Source of the DNA: Curtobacterium sp. VKM Ac-1393
GTDB lineage: Bacteria > Actinomycetota > Actinomycetes > Actinomycetales > Microbacteriaceae
Length of the DNA: 64,000 nt
Reading direction: 5' to 3'
Assembly (NCBI RefSeq): GCF_015350995.1
Contig: NZ_JADKRW010000004.1
Coordinates: forward strand, 186,001-250,000
The translations under genes and the position numbers were made by a program. Below are positions 1 through 8,698 of this stretch, in pieces; the first letter of the stretch is position 1; each line of letters opens with the position of its first letter. The notes beneath the pieces are model-generated. The model searched no databases and was not told the origin of the DNA. It saw only the letters and a list, made by a program, of their open reading frames with translations.

Positions 1-796
1 CGACGTGCATCCAGACGCCCTCGAGGTCGCACACGTCGGCGATCGGTTCGAGCGGGTCGATCACCCCGCGGTCGGTGGTGCCGGCGGTGGCGACGACGGC
101 GATCGGGGTCCCGCCCGCGGCCCGGGTCGCGGCGATCGCCTCGGCGAGCGCTGCCGGTCGCATCCGGCCGGCATCGTCGGTGGCGACGTCGACCACGGCC
201 TCGAGGCCGAGGAGCCGTGCCGACTTCGCGATGCTGAAGTGGGTCTCGGCCGTCGTGAACACGGTGCCGGTGGTCGCGCCTCCCGTCGCGCGCGCAGCTT
301 CGCGGGCCAGCAGCAGCGCCTGCAGGTTGGACTGCGAGCCGCCGGAGGTGAAGATGCCGTCACCGGCCGCGAACCCGATCCTCCCGGCGAGCCAGGCGAC
401 GACGTGCCGTTCGATCTCGGTGCCGATCCGCGACTGGTCCCAGGTGTCGACCGACGGGTTCACCGCGGCGAGGACGGACTCGGCGGCGACGGCGGGCAGG
501 GCGACCGGGCAGTTCAGGTGGGCGAGGTAGCCGGGGTCGTGGAACCACACGGCCTCGCGGACGAACAGGTCGTCGAGTTCCGCGAGGGCACGGTCGGTCC
601 CGAGGGGTTCCCCGTCCAGGTCGACGTCGTGCACCCGAGCCCGGAGGACGTCCGGAGCGGTGTCGGTCGTCGGACGGTCGGCGGCGGCGAAGCGGTCGGC
701 CAGGCGGTCGACCGTCGACGTCACGGTGGAGCGGTAGCGCTCGGCGGTGGCCGAGGTCAGGATCTCGATGGGGACTGTCGGGTTGGAGGCTGTCAC
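1..796 (-). CDS. Pyridoxal-phosphate-dependent decarboxylase, group II (N-terminal part)
   Basis: The gene runs off the left edge; 265 codons are present from a GTG at 796. The translation has the features of group II PLP decarboxylases (lysine, diaminobutyrate or aromatic amino acid type): a helical N-terminus, a segment ending in DTWDQSRIGTEIE, the motif TSGGSQSNLQALLLARE, and TAGTTDRGVIDP near the window edge. The PLP lysine lies outside the window. The overlapping iron box makes a DesA or Ddc-like role in siderophore precursor (cadaverine or diamine) synthesis the best guess; the substrate is inferred. The GTG sits just below the iron box with no well-spaced ribosome site, so the transcript may be leaderless or the true start may be a later in-frame GTG. 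Confidence 0.8.
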   Translation of the reverse strand, partial: MTASNPTVPIEILTSATAERYRSTVTSTVDRLADRFAAADRPTTDTAPDVLRARVHDVDLDGEPLGTDRALAELDDLFVREAVWFHDPGYLAHLNCPVALPAVAAESVLAAVNPSVDTWDQSRIGTEIERHVVAWLAGRIGFAAGDGIFTSGGSQSNLQALLLAREAARATGGATTGTVFTTAETHFSIAKSARLLGLEAVVDVATDDAGRMRPAALAEAIAATRAAGGTPIAVVATAGTTDRGVIDPLEPIADVCDLEGVWMHV

Positions 797-797
797 G

Positions 798-816
798 TTA
801 GGTAAGGCTAACCTCA
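798..816. promoter_or_regulatory. DtxR/IdeR/DmdR-type iron box
   Basis: TTAGGTAAGGCTAACCTCA matches the actinobacterial iron-box consensus TTAGGTTAGGCTAACCTAA at 17 of 19 positions, including both TTAGGT and CTAACCT cores. It lies immediately upstream of the decarboxylase start, where Fe2+-bound repressor would block transcription. The match is direct observation; regulation is inferred from the family. Confidence 0.8.
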
Positions 817-889
817 CCTGCTTTTTCGTGCCACCCGAACGAGGGGTGCCCCGACCGGCCGGGCGTGTCCGACGCCCCCACCGGGACTG

Positions 890-2833
890 TCAGGCGTTCA
901 TGAACTCGCTCGGCCGCAGGGCCCGACCGACGATGCGCACGTCGCCGATCGACCCGACGAACACGTTGTCGAGCGCGTCGCCGTAGCGGTAGCCGCCGAG
1001 CAGCCACGGCTTGCCGATGGTGCTCAGCCCGTGGTTCCGGGTGGAGGGGTTCCGCACGACCGGGCATCCGTCGACGTAGAGCACGGTGTGCGCCCCGTCG
1101 TTCACCACGGCCACGTGCCACCAGGCCCCGAGCGGCAGCTCGTGCCCCCAGTTCGTCAGCGAGCCGTCCTGGCTCGCCGGGTACACGCACCACTGCAGTT
1201 CGCGGTCCCCCGACAGGCTCAGGGTCACGGCAGGCTCGGCCGGGTCGCCGTCGCCGTCGCCGGCCACCGTCGCCTTCCCCACCTGCCCGGCGCTCGAGTA
1301 CTGCGACAGCAGGGCGCTGAACCCGTTCGTGCTCGGGTCGAAGGTGGTCGGCAACGCGAAGAAGGCCTCGACCGTGTACCCGCGGGGGAACCGGGTCCGG
1401 TTGAGCGGCGCCGTGGGGACGGTCTGCAGGTGGTCGCCACCGGACTTGCCGCCCTGCAGCGCCAGGCTGCCGGCACCCGGCTGGTCGGGGTGGTGCCCGG
1501 CGGACCAGCGCAGCGCCCCGGCCACCGCGCCCGAGCGCCCGGCGACCACCAGGTCGTTCCCCCGCCCGCTCTGGTCGTGCACCCGCGTCGTCGGCACGAG
1601 CGCCGCTCCGTCGGCGTTGCCGTCGAACCGCCAGTACGCCAGCGTCCCGGGCACGAGCATGCGTGCCGCCGGACGGGAGGCCCGTGGTGCGACCGGCGCG
1701 AACCCCGCGAAGCGCGCGTCGAAGTCCACTGCCATGGTGAAGCGGTCGACGTCGCCGCTGAGGCGGAACTCCTGGGCCGCGAGCTCGTTCGCGTCACCGA
1801 GCCCACCGGCGAGCAGGAACGGCGAGAGGGTCTCGACGTCGATGACGTTCCGTTCGAGGTCGACGTGGTAGAGCCGGATCATGGCCGCCCCGCCGTAGTA
1901 GCGGTTCTGGTAGTTGGTCAGGTGCAGGGCGACGTCGTGGCCGGCGGCGTTCCGTGCGGTCGTGCGGCCCGGACCCCAGTAGTGCCCGTTGAGCGTCAGG
2001 AACACCTGGTCGTGCTTCGTGATGAAGGAGTCCCAGAGCTGCTGCCCGTAGGGGTCGAAGGCCGCCCCGCCACCGGGGTCGGAGTCGACGATGGCGTGTG
2101 TCGTGAGGATCACCGGAGCGTGCGGCCGAGCGGCGAGCACGGAGCTGGCCCAGGCGAGGCCGCTCGCACTCGTCCGCCAGTCGAGCGCGAGGACGACCCA
2201 CTCGCGACCGCCCGCCGTGAACCGGTGCGCGGAGTTGTACCCGTCCGGGCTCGCCCCGATCCAGCCGGGAGCCTTCCGGAACCGCTGCGGGCCGAACACG
2301 TCGAGGTACGGGGTGCGGCCGCGCTGGTCGTCGGTCGACGAGTCGACGTCGTGGTTGCCGGCGAGCACGCTGTAGGGCGCTCCGGCACGGTCGAGTACCT
2401 CGAACACCTCGCCCGACGCGCGCATCTCGGACGCCGCGCCGTTCTGGGTCAGGTCGCCGAGGTGGACCAGGAACACCGTGTTGTGCCGGACCTGCTCGCG
2501 CACGACGTACTCGAGCGAGGCGCGCATCGGGGCCTGGTCGACCGCGGCGCCGTCGAACATGTACTGCGTGTCCGGCATCACCGCGACGGTGAACCGCGGC
2601 GACGCCGTGTCCGGGCGCCAGCGTCCGGCGTGACCGCGCGCGGCCACCGACTGCGCCGCGTACTCGGTCGGATCGGACGGCCGTGCGGCGGGCGCCGACA
2701 GCGCGTCGGCGGCGGCCGGCGCGACACCGAGGCCGCTCGCACCGGCGATCCCGGCGGCGCCGGCCAGTCCGGAGCCGACGAGGAAACCGCGGCGCGAGAC
2801 CGGGGTGCGATCAGGGCGAGGAGAGTTCTGCAC
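890..2833 (-). CDS. Tat-exported metallophosphoesterase with C-terminal LamG-like domain
   Basis: The 647-residue product starts with a twin-arginine signal (SRRGFLV followed by a Gly/Ala-rich hydrophobic stretch to about residue 45). Residues about 80-340 carry calcineurin-like metallophosphoesterase signatures: PDTQY, HLGDLTQNG, AGNHDVD, a conserved histidine in TTHAIVD and NGHYW. Residues about 395-640 form a concanavalin A/LamG-like beta-sandwich, often a carbohydrate- or surface-binding module. It is probably secreted folded with metal bound; the substrate is unknown. It is transcribed toward the iron-regulated decarboxylase with a 93-base gap holding the iron box, so the two are likely separate units. 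A 17-nt copy of an intergenic hairpin arm (1671-1687) lies within the coding sequence. Confidence 0.85.
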   Translation of the reverse strand: MQNSPRPDRTPVSRRGFLVGSGLAGAAGIAGASGLGVAPAAADALSAPAARPSDPTEYAAQSVAARGHAGRWRPDTASPRFTVAVMPDTQYMFDGAAVDQAPMRASLEYVVREQVRHNTVFLVHLGDLTQNGAASEMRASGEVFEVLDRAGAPYSVLAGNHDVDSSTDDQRGRTPYLDVFGPQRFRKAPGWIGASPDGYNSAHRFTAGGREWVVLALDWRTSASGLAWASSVLAARPHAPVILTTHAIVDSDPGGGAAFDPYGQQLWDSFITKHDQVFLTLNGHYWGPGRTTARNAAGHDVALHLTNYQNRYYGGAAMIRLYHVDLERNVIDVETLSPFLLAGGLGDANELAAQEFRLSGDVDRFTMAVDFDARFAGFAPVAPRASRPAARMLVPGTLAYWRFDGNADGAALVPTTRVHDQSGRGNDLVVAGRSGAVAGALRWSAGHHPDQPGAGSLALQGGKSGGDHLQTVPTAPLNRTRFPRGYTVEAFFALPTTFDPSTNGFSALLSQYSSAGQVGKATVAGDGDGDPAEPAVTLSLSGDRELQWCVYPASQDGSLTNWGHELPLGAWWHVAVVNDGAHTVLYVDGCPVVRNPSTRNHGLSTIGKPWLLGGYRYGDALDNVFVGSIGDVRIVGRALRPSEFMNA

Positions 2834-2933
2834 AGACGCGCACGCTAGCGAGCAGGGGCGAACGAGCCGGGTCCGGAACGTGAACGCCGGGCTCGGTGAA
2901 CCTGCCAGTTCCGGTGGGGACCGGTGAAGGCTC

Positions 2934-5375
2934 CTACAGCTTCTCGATCGGGGCGATCTTGATGAGCAGCTTCTTGCGACCGGCGGAGTCGAACGCGATC
3001 TCCGCGATGCGCTTCGCGCCCTGGCCGGTCACCGCGGACACCGTGCCCTCACCGAAGTCGACGTGCTTGATGCGGTCGCCGGCGACGAGTTCCATGTCGC
3101 CGTTGTCGCGGACCTGACCGGACACCCGGTTCGCCCACTCGGTCTTCGGGCGGGTCTTCGACGCGGCGGCCGCACGGTCGTACGAACCGCCGCCCCAGCC
3201 GCCATCGCCGCGGTAGCCACCACCGCCGCTGCCGATGCCGCCCTCGCGCTTGGCGTTGAGCGCGCGGGGCTGTGTGCCACCACGGCTGTTCGCCATGCCC
3301 GGGGACTGCTTCCACTCGATGAGTCCCTCGGGGATCTCCTGCAGGAAGCGCGACGGCATCGCCACGTTGACGTCACCGAACTGGGCGCGGGTCATCGCGA
3401 GCGACAGGAACAGCACCTTCTTCGCACGGGTGATGCCCACGTAGAACAGGCGGCGCTCCTCTGAGGGGCCGCCCGGTTCGTTCGCGGACATCCGGTGCGG
3501 CAGCAGGTCTTCCTCGACACCGGTCAGGAACACGGCCTCGTACTCCAGGCCCTTGGCCGTGTGCAACGTCATGAGCGACACCGTGCCCGACGAGTCGTCG
3601 AGCTCGTCCGCCGCGGCGACCAGCGAGACCTCGGTCAGGAAGTCGGTCAGCGTCCCCTCGGGGTTGTTCTTCTGGAACTCACGCGTCACCGCCACGAGCT
3701 CATCGATGTTGTCGGCCCGAGCGGCGTCCTGGGCGTCCGGGGACTTCCGCAGGTTGTCGAGCAGGTGGGAGCCGTCGAGCAGCTGCGTCAGGGTGTCGAC
3801 GACCGGCTGCGTGGGGGCCTTCTCGGACACCGAGTCGAGCAAGGCCGCGAACTCGGTGATGGCGTTCCGCACCTTCGGCCCGAAGCCGAGCTCACCCGCG
3901 TGCCGCAGGGCGTCGCGCATCGTCGTCTCGTGCTCGTCGGCATAGCGCTGCAGGGTCGTCTCGGTGACCGAGCCGATCCCGCGCTTCGGCACGTTGAGCA
4001 CGCGACGGAGGGCCATCGGGTCGGCCGGGTTCGCCACGGTGATCAGGTACGCCATGGCGTCCTTGATCTCGGCGCGCTCGTAGAACTTCGTGCCGCCGAG
4101 CACCCGGTACGGGATCGCGGCGCGGATGAAGATCTCCTCCAGCGCACGGGTCTGCGAGTTCGTCCGGTAGAACACCGCCATGTCGCGGTAGTCCATGCCG
4201 TCCTCGCGCAGCCGCTGGATCTCGTCGGCGACGAACTGGGCCTCGTCGTGGCCGGTGTACCCGGTGAAGCCGACGATCTTCTCGCCCGCACCGACGTCGG
4301 TGAACAGGTTCTTCGCCTGACGGTCGAAGTTGTTCGCGATGACGGCGTTGGCGGCGTCGAGGATGGTCTGCGTCGAGCGGTAGTTCTGCTCGAGCAGGAT
4401 GACCTTGGAGTTCGGGAAGTCGCGCTCGAACTCGACGATGTTGCGGATGTCGGCCCCGCGGAACGCGTAGATCGACTGGTCCGAGTCACCGACCACGGTC
4501 AGGGACGCACCGGCGATCGAGCCGTCGCGCTCGCGCATGCGGGCGACGTGCTGGCCGGAGTCCTCGAGCTTGTCGACCTGCTCCACCGGCACCGGGCGGG
4601 TGAGCTCGCGGATCAGGGAGTACTGCGCGTGGTTCGTGTCCTGGTACTCGTCGACCAGGATGAACCGGAAGCGCCGCTGGTAGAGCGCAGCGACCTCGGG
4701 GAAGGCCCGGAACAGGAACACCGTCTGGCCGATGAGGTCGTCGAAGTCGAAGGCGTTCGCCCGGCGGAGCTCGTTCGTGTACTGCCGGAAGACCTCGGTG
4801 AACATGACCTCTTGCGGGTCGTTCACGTTGATGTTGCGCGCGTACGAGTCGACGTCCTGCAGCTCGTTCTTGAGCTTCGAGATCTTCGACGCCGCGGCAC
4901 CCACGGTCAGCCCGAGCGAGTCCGCGTCGAGCTGCTTGATGATCCGCTTCAGCAGTGCCTTGGAGTCGGCCGAGTCGTAGATCGTGAACGACTGCGGGAA
5001 CCCGAACCGCTCGGCTTCTCGACGGAGGATCCGCACGCACGCCGAGTGGAACGTCGAGATCCACATGCCGTCGGACTCGCCACCGACCAGGGCACGGACG
5101 CGCTCGCGCATCTCCGCCGCGGCCTTGTTCGTGAACGTGATCGCGAGGATCTGCGACGGCCAGGCTTCACGGTTGGCGAGCAGCAGCGCGATGCGGCGCG
5201 TGAGGACACTCGTCTTGCCGGATCCGGCGCCGGCCACGATCAGCAGGGATTCGCCGCGGTACTCGACGGCTTCCTTCTGCTGGGGGTTCAGACCCGCGGT
5301 GAACGGGTCTTCGTACGCACGGGCACCGGCGCCCGGCTCGGGCGTCGATTCGAAGGGGTCGAGCACGATCGTCAT
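2934..5375 (-). CDS. pcrA: ATP-dependent DNA helicase PcrA/UvrD
   Basis: This is an 813-residue superfamily 1A 3'-5' helicase for nucleotide excision repair and removal of recombination intermediates. Visible motifs are the Q-motif LNPQQKEAV, Walker A AGAGSGKT (residues 48-55), motif Ia ITFTNKAAAEMRERV, Walker B VDEYQDTN, motif III GDSDQSIYAFRGA, motif IV EQNYRS, motif V TLHTAKGLE and motif VI YVGITRA. After a Gly-rich linker the C-terminus (about 760-813) is the Tudor-like module of PcrA (VDFGEGTVSAVTGQG). It starts 12 bases after the gdpD-like gene and is probably co-transcribed with it. Confidence 0.97.
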   Translation of the reverse strand: MTIVLDPFESTPEPGAGARAYEDPFTAGLNPQQKEAVEYRGESLLIVAGAGSGKTSVLTRRIALLLANREAWPSQILAITFTNKAAAEMRERVRALVGGESDGMWISTFHSACVRILRREAERFGFPQSFTIYDSADSKALLKRIIKQLDADSLGLTVGAAASKISKLKNELQDVDSYARNINVNDPQEVMFTEVFRQYTNELRRANAFDFDDLIGQTVFLFRAFPEVAALYQRRFRFILVDEYQDTNHAQYSLIRELTRPVPVEQVDKLEDSGQHVARMRERDGSIAGASLTVVGDSDQSIYAFRGADIRNIVEFERDFPNSKVILLEQNYRSTQTILDAANAVIANNFDRQAKNLFTDVGAGEKIVGFTGYTGHDEAQFVADEIQRLREDGMDYRDMAVFYRTNSQTRALEEIFIRAAIPYRVLGGTKFYERAEIKDAMAYLITVANPADPMALRRVLNVPKRGIGSVTETTLQRYADEHETTMRDALRHAGELGFGPKVRNAITEFAALLDSVSEKAPTQPVVDTLTQLLDGSHLLDNLRKSPDAQDAARADNIDELVAVTREFQKNNPEGTLTDFLTEVSLVAAADELDDSSGTVSLMTLHTAKGLEYEAVFLTGVEEDLLPHRMSANEPGGPSEERRLFYVGITRAKKVLFLSLAMTRAQFGDVNVAMPSRFLQEIPEGLIEWKQSPGMANSRGGTQPRALNAKREGGIGSGGGGYRGDGGWGGGSYDRAAAASKTRPKTEWANRVSGQVRDNGDMELVAGDRIKHVDFGEGTVSAVTGQGAKRIAEIAFDSAGRKKLLIKIAPIEKL

Positions 5376-5387
5376 GTTCGGGACAGT

Positions 5388-6398
5388 CTAAGCGGGACCC
5401 CCGACAGCCGACCGGGCGAGGACCGCCAGGTCCGTGTGGTCCGCGAACACCCCGTCGAGGCCCGTCCGGATCACCGAGGTGTACCAGCGCTCCCAGTCGC
5501 CGAAGGCCGCGACGTCCCCACCCCGCCGCAGCGGCCCGGGCAGGAACCGGTTCTCCGGCCGGAGCGTCCACGTGTAGACGGCGAGCCCGGCGTCGTGCGC
5601 ACGGTCGACGATCGCGCTCCGGACCGGCGTCGGGTCCTCGAGCGCGACGCTGTCCACCCCGGCCATCAGCGTGCCGAGGTCGACGCTGATGCCGTGGAAC
5701 TCCGTCCCGAACGACGCGAGCGCGTCCTCGGAGCGCTCTGCGGCGTAGGTGGGCGCGAGCGAGCCGTGGGACGCGACCTCGTCGGCGGCGCTGCCACGGG
5801 CCTCCTGGAGGTACACCAGCCGACCACCCGTGCGACGCTCGCGCAGGCTGCGGAGCACGCCCTTCTCGAAGCTCTCGATCGTGAGCCGCTCGTCGCTCCG
5901 CCACCCGGCGTCACCGAGCGCGCGGTCGACGAGATCGTCCATCGGGAACCCCGCACGGTCGAAGTACGCGGCGTGCTTGACCTCGGCCACGAGCCCGACC
6001 GGCCGGGGAGCGGCGTCGAGGATCGCGAGCAGGTCCTCGAAACGCAGGATCGGTTCCTCGCCGTCGTGCTCGGCCGAACCGGGGCGCAGCGCGGGCAGGC
6101 GCTCCCGGGTGCGGAGCGTCTGCAGCTCGGCCCACGTGAAGTCCTCGGTGAACCAGCCGGTCAGGGTCTGGCCGTCGACGGTCTTCGTCGTGCGCAGGTG
6201 CCGGAACTCCGGGTGGTCCGCGACGTCCGTGGTGCCGGAGACCTCGTTCTCGTGGCGAAGCACGAGCACGCCGTCCTTCGTGGGCACCAGGTCGGGCTCG
6301 ATCGCGTCGGCACCGAGCTCGATCGCGAGTTCGTACGCGCTCCGCGAGTGCTCGGGGCGGTAGCCGGACGCACCGCGGTGGGCGATCACGAGGGTCAT
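5388..6398 (-). CDS. Glycerophosphodiester phosphodiesterase family protein
   Basis: The 336-residue protein has the GDPD TIM-barrel entry sequence: IAHRGASGYRPEHS with the H7-R8 pair, then E34 and D36 in IEPDLVPTKDG, which supply catalytic acid/base and metal ligands. It would hydrolyse glycerophosphodiesters to glycerol-3-phosphate and an alcohol. No signal peptide is seen, so a cytoplasmic location is likely. The family insertion between strand 2 and the core is long. It is the first gene of a pair with pcrA and is divergent from the DUF817 gene. Confidence 0.9.
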   Translation of the reverse strand: MTLVIAHRGASGYRPEHSRSAYELAIELGADAIEPDLVPTKDGVLVLRHENEVSGTTDVADHPEFRHLRTTKTVDGQTLTGWFTEDFTWAELQTLRTRERLPALRPGSAEHDGEEPILRFEDLLAILDAAPRPVGLVAEVKHAAYFDRAGFPMDDLVDRALGDAGWRSDERLTIESFEKGVLRSLRERRTGGRLVYLQEARGSAADEVASHGSLAPTYAAERSEDALASFGTEFHGISVDLGTLMAGVDSVALEDPTPVRSAIVDRAHDAGLAVYTWTLRPENRFLPGPLRRGGDVAAFGDWERWYTSVIRTGLDGVFADHTDLAVLARSAVGGPA

Positions 6399-6504
6399 GG
6401 CGCGACCCTACTTGCCTGGGGTGACCGCGGACCGACCTGTGTCGTGGGACACACGCGTGCCCCCGGGGACGATCGTTCCCAGCATCGCCGCAGAGCATCG
6501 CCGC

Positions 6505-7494
6505 ATGACCGTCCGCTCGCTCTCCACCGCCGTCGAGGCGAGGATCGACCGCGCCGCCCGCCGACTGCTCGACGCCGGACACCAGCCACACCGACCCGTC
6601 CGGCTGTTCGTCACCGAGTTCCTGGTGTTCGGCGCGAAGCAGGCATGGGCGTGCGCGTTCGGGGCACTGCTTCTCGGCTCGATGGCCGTGGCGCACGGCA
6701 CCGTGCCGGCGGCGTTCCGGAACGACGTGCTGACCGTCGTCGCGGTGCTGCTGCAGCTCGGCATGCTCGTGTTCGGGCTCGAGACCATCCGGGAGCTCCG
6801 GGTCGTCCTGCTCTTCCACGTCGTGGGCACCGCCATGGAGGTCTTCAAGACGCACATGGGCTCGTGGTCCTACGAACCCGGCGGAGTGCTCGTCGTCGCC
6901 GGGGTCCCGCTGTTCTCCGGCTTCATGTACGGCGCAGTCGGGTCGTACATGGTCCGCGTGTACCGCCTGTTCGACCTGCGGTTCGACCGGTACCCGCGGC
7001 AGTGGCTGCTCGCCGTCGTCGCCGCAGGCGTGTACCTGAACTTCTTCGGCCACCACTTCCTGCCCGACGCCCGCTGGGTCCTGCTCGCGCTCGTCGTGCT
7101 GCTCTTCGCCCGCACGAGCATGCACGTCCGGATCCACCGGGCGACCATGCGCATGCCGGTGCTCGTGGCGATGGGACTCGTCGCTGTGTTCATCTGGTTC
7201 GCCGAGAACGTCGCGACCTGGGCCGGGGCGTGGAGGTACCCCGCGCAGCTCGCCGTGTGGCAGCCGGTGGCCCCGACGAAGATCGTCGCCTGGTTCCTGC
7301 TCCTGACGATCTCGGTGGCGCTCGTGACCTGGCTGTACCCGGCGCTGCCGTCGGGCTCGGCGCGTTCGACGGCGGACTCTCGACGACTTCGAGGCCCGCG
7401 CGCAGCGGGCGCCCATAGGCTGCCGTCGTCAGGGCCTCCGGGCCCGCGTCCGCTCGCCGCGAATCCTCAGCCTTCCGCGACCGAGCGCACCTAG
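6505..7494 (+). CDS. DUF817 family integral membrane protein
   Basis: This is a polytopic membrane protein of about 329 residues with roughly eight hydrophobic segments. Family-typical stretches include FLVFGAKQAWACAFG, KTHMGSWSYEP, PLFSGFMYGAVGSYM and WFAENVATWAGAWRYP. The function of DUF817 is unknown. The frame is open from 6397, but ATG 6505 (MTVRSL) starts just before the conserved region. The last 45 residues are hydrophilic, Arg/Pro-rich and not typical of the family. It is divergent from the GDPD gene. Confidence 0.85.
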   Translation: MTVRSLSTAVEARIDRAARRLLDAGHQPHRPVRLFVTEFLVFGAKQAWACAFGALLLGSMAVAHGTVPAAFRNDVLTVVAVLLQLGMLVFGLETIRELRVVLLFHVVGTAMEVFKTHMGSWSYEPGGVLVVAGVPLFSGFMYGAVGSYMVRVYRLFDLRFDRYPRQWLLAVVAAGVYLNFFGHHFLPDARWVLLALVVLLFARTSMHVRIHRATMRMPVLVAMGLVAVFIWFAENVATWAGAWRYPAQLAVWQPVAPTKIVAWFLLLTISVALVTWLYPALPSGSARSTADSRRLRGPRAAGAHRLPSSGPPGPRPLAANPQPSATERT

Positions 7495-7530
7495 GCTGAG
7501 AGAACTCGTATCTCCTAGGAAGAGGACACC

Positions 7531-8394
7531 ATGGCCTTCAAGCCCGGTTTCGACCAGTCCCCCGCCTTCAACGCCCAGGGAGCCAACACCTGGGGCGGGC
7601 GCGGCGCTGGTCAGCAGCAGGCCGGCTGGGGACAGACCCCGCAGCAGGCTCAGGGCGGGATGACCCCCGACCAGCTGCAGCACATGTACGACCGTCCGGC
7701 GGCCTCCACGGTCGACACGGACCGCATGTCGTACGAAGACACCATCGTCAAGACGCTGCTCGCCTTCGGCGTGCTGCTCGTCGGCGCGGTGGCCGGCTGG
7801 AACCTGCCCCCGATCGTCTGGATCGTCGGTGCGATCGTCGGGTTCGTCCTGGCGCTCGTCAACACGTTCAAGAAGAAGCCGTCGCCCGCGCTCGTGCTGG
7901 CGTACGCGTTCTTCGAGGGCCTGTTCGTCGGTGGTATCTCCGGGTTCTACAACAGCGCGTTCGACGGCATCGTCCCGCAGGCGGTGTTCGGGACCCTCGG
8001 CGTGTTCGCGGTGACGCTGTTGCTGTTCATGTCGGGCAAGGTCCGTGCGACGCCGAAGGCCACCCGCTTCTTCCTCATCGCGATCGTCGGGTACATGGCG
8101 TTCTCGCTCGTGAACCTCGTCCTGATGTGGACCGGCGTCACGCAATCGGCGTTCGGGCTCATGGGCGTGACGCTGTTCGGCATCCCGCTCGGTGTACTCA
8201 TCGGGATCTTCGTGGTCGTCATGGCCGCCTACTCGCTGATCCTCGACTTCGACCAGATCAAGACCGGTGTTCAGCGCGGCGCACCCCGCATCTACGCGTG
8301 GACCGCAGCGTTCGGCCTCATCGTCACGCTCGTCTGGCTGTACCTCGAGATCCTGCGCATCCTCGCGATCATCGCGAGCAGCTCCCGCAACTAG
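7531..8394 (+). CDS. Bax inhibitor-1/YccA family membrane protein
   Basis: The 287-residue protein has a Gly/Gln/Asn-rich cytosolic N-terminus of about 65 residues and then seven hydrophobic segments of the BI-1/YccA type found across actinobacteria. The C-terminal half carries the LDFDQIKTGVQRGAP segment typical of these proteins. Relatives are proposed ion or Ca2+ leak channels; the bacterial role is unsettled. A good ribosome site (AGGAAGAGG) precedes ATG 7531. A 15-bp perfect hairpin follows the stop codon. Confidence 0.9.
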   Translation: MAFKPGFDQSPAFNAQGANTWGGRGAGQQQAGWGQTPQQAQGGMTPDQLQHMYDRPAASTVDTDRMSYEDTIVKTLLAFGVLLVGAVAGWNLPPIVWIVGAIVGFVLALVNTFKKKPSPALVLAYAFFEGLFVGGISGFYNSAFDGIVPQAVFGTLGVFAVTLLLFMSGKVRATPKATRFFLIAIVGYMAFSLVNLVLMWTGVTQSAFGLMGVTLFGIPLGVLIGIFVVVMAAYSLILDFDQIKTGVQRGAPRIYAWTAAFGLIVTLVWLYLEILRILAIIASSSRN

Positions 8395-8407
8395 CACCAC
8401 CGCACAC

Positions 8408-8440
8408 ACGAAGGGCCCCGGCGCTGCCGGGGCCCTTCGT
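8408..8440 (+). terminator. Rho-independent-type hairpin after the BI-1 gene
   Basis: ACGAAGGGCCCCGGC, loop GCT, then its perfect reverse complement: a 15-bp stem 13 bases after the stop codon. There is no long T-tract, as is common in high-GC actinobacteria. Confidence 0.85.
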
Positions 8441-8504
8441 AGTTCCCGAGAGCGGGGATGTCCTGACCCGGCTTTGCGCTGTCCTCGTCTTGCCTCGCCG
8501 TCCC

Positions 8505-8601
8505 TGCGGCGCCGAGGTTCCACAACACGCCGCCGGTGCGGCGCCGAGGTTCCACGGGTGCCCCGGCAGCGGCGCGAGATGCCGAGATTTCGGAACCTCG
8601 G
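8505..8601. repeat. CGAGGTTCC-type intergenic repeat cluster
   Basis: TGCGGCGCCGAGGTTCCAC occurs twice as a direct repeat (8505-8523 and 8537-8555). The inverse core GGAACCTCGG follows at 8592-8601 after GCGAGAT. A related cluster lies at 17563-17654. The 304 bases between the BI-1 gene and guaA (8395-8698) hold this cluster and two terminator hairpins, with no credible gene. Confidence 0.6.
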
Positions 8602-8648
8602 GAACGCACCCACTCACCCGACGCACGCACGCCCGCCCACGGACGCGC

Positions 8649-8681
8649 GGAGGCCCGGCACGCAGTGCGTACCGGGCCTCC
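8649..8681 (-). terminator. Hairpin terminator of guaA
   Basis: GGAGGCCCGG at 8649-8658 pairs with CCGGGCCTCC at 8672-8681 across a 13-base loop, 18 bases beyond the guaA stop. Its arm belongs to the GGAGGCCCG motif family seen throughout the window. Confidence 0.75.
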
Positions 8682-8698
8682 GGGCGTTCAGGGGAGCG

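Noticed and set aside
1671..1687. GGACGGGAGGCCCGTGG in the phosphoesterase gene as an insertion that breaks the gene
   Set aside because: The reading frame continues through it (APRASRPAA) in the linker between the two domains, so the gene is intact.
3495..7418. A 1307-codon open frame on the + strand antisense to pcrA and the GDPD gene, and similar long frames at 44502-47453 and 52744-56709
   Set aside because: These are low-complexity Arg/Val/Asp- or Arg/Gln-rich translations lying opposite genes with clear family motifs; such shadow frames are expected in GC-rich DNA.
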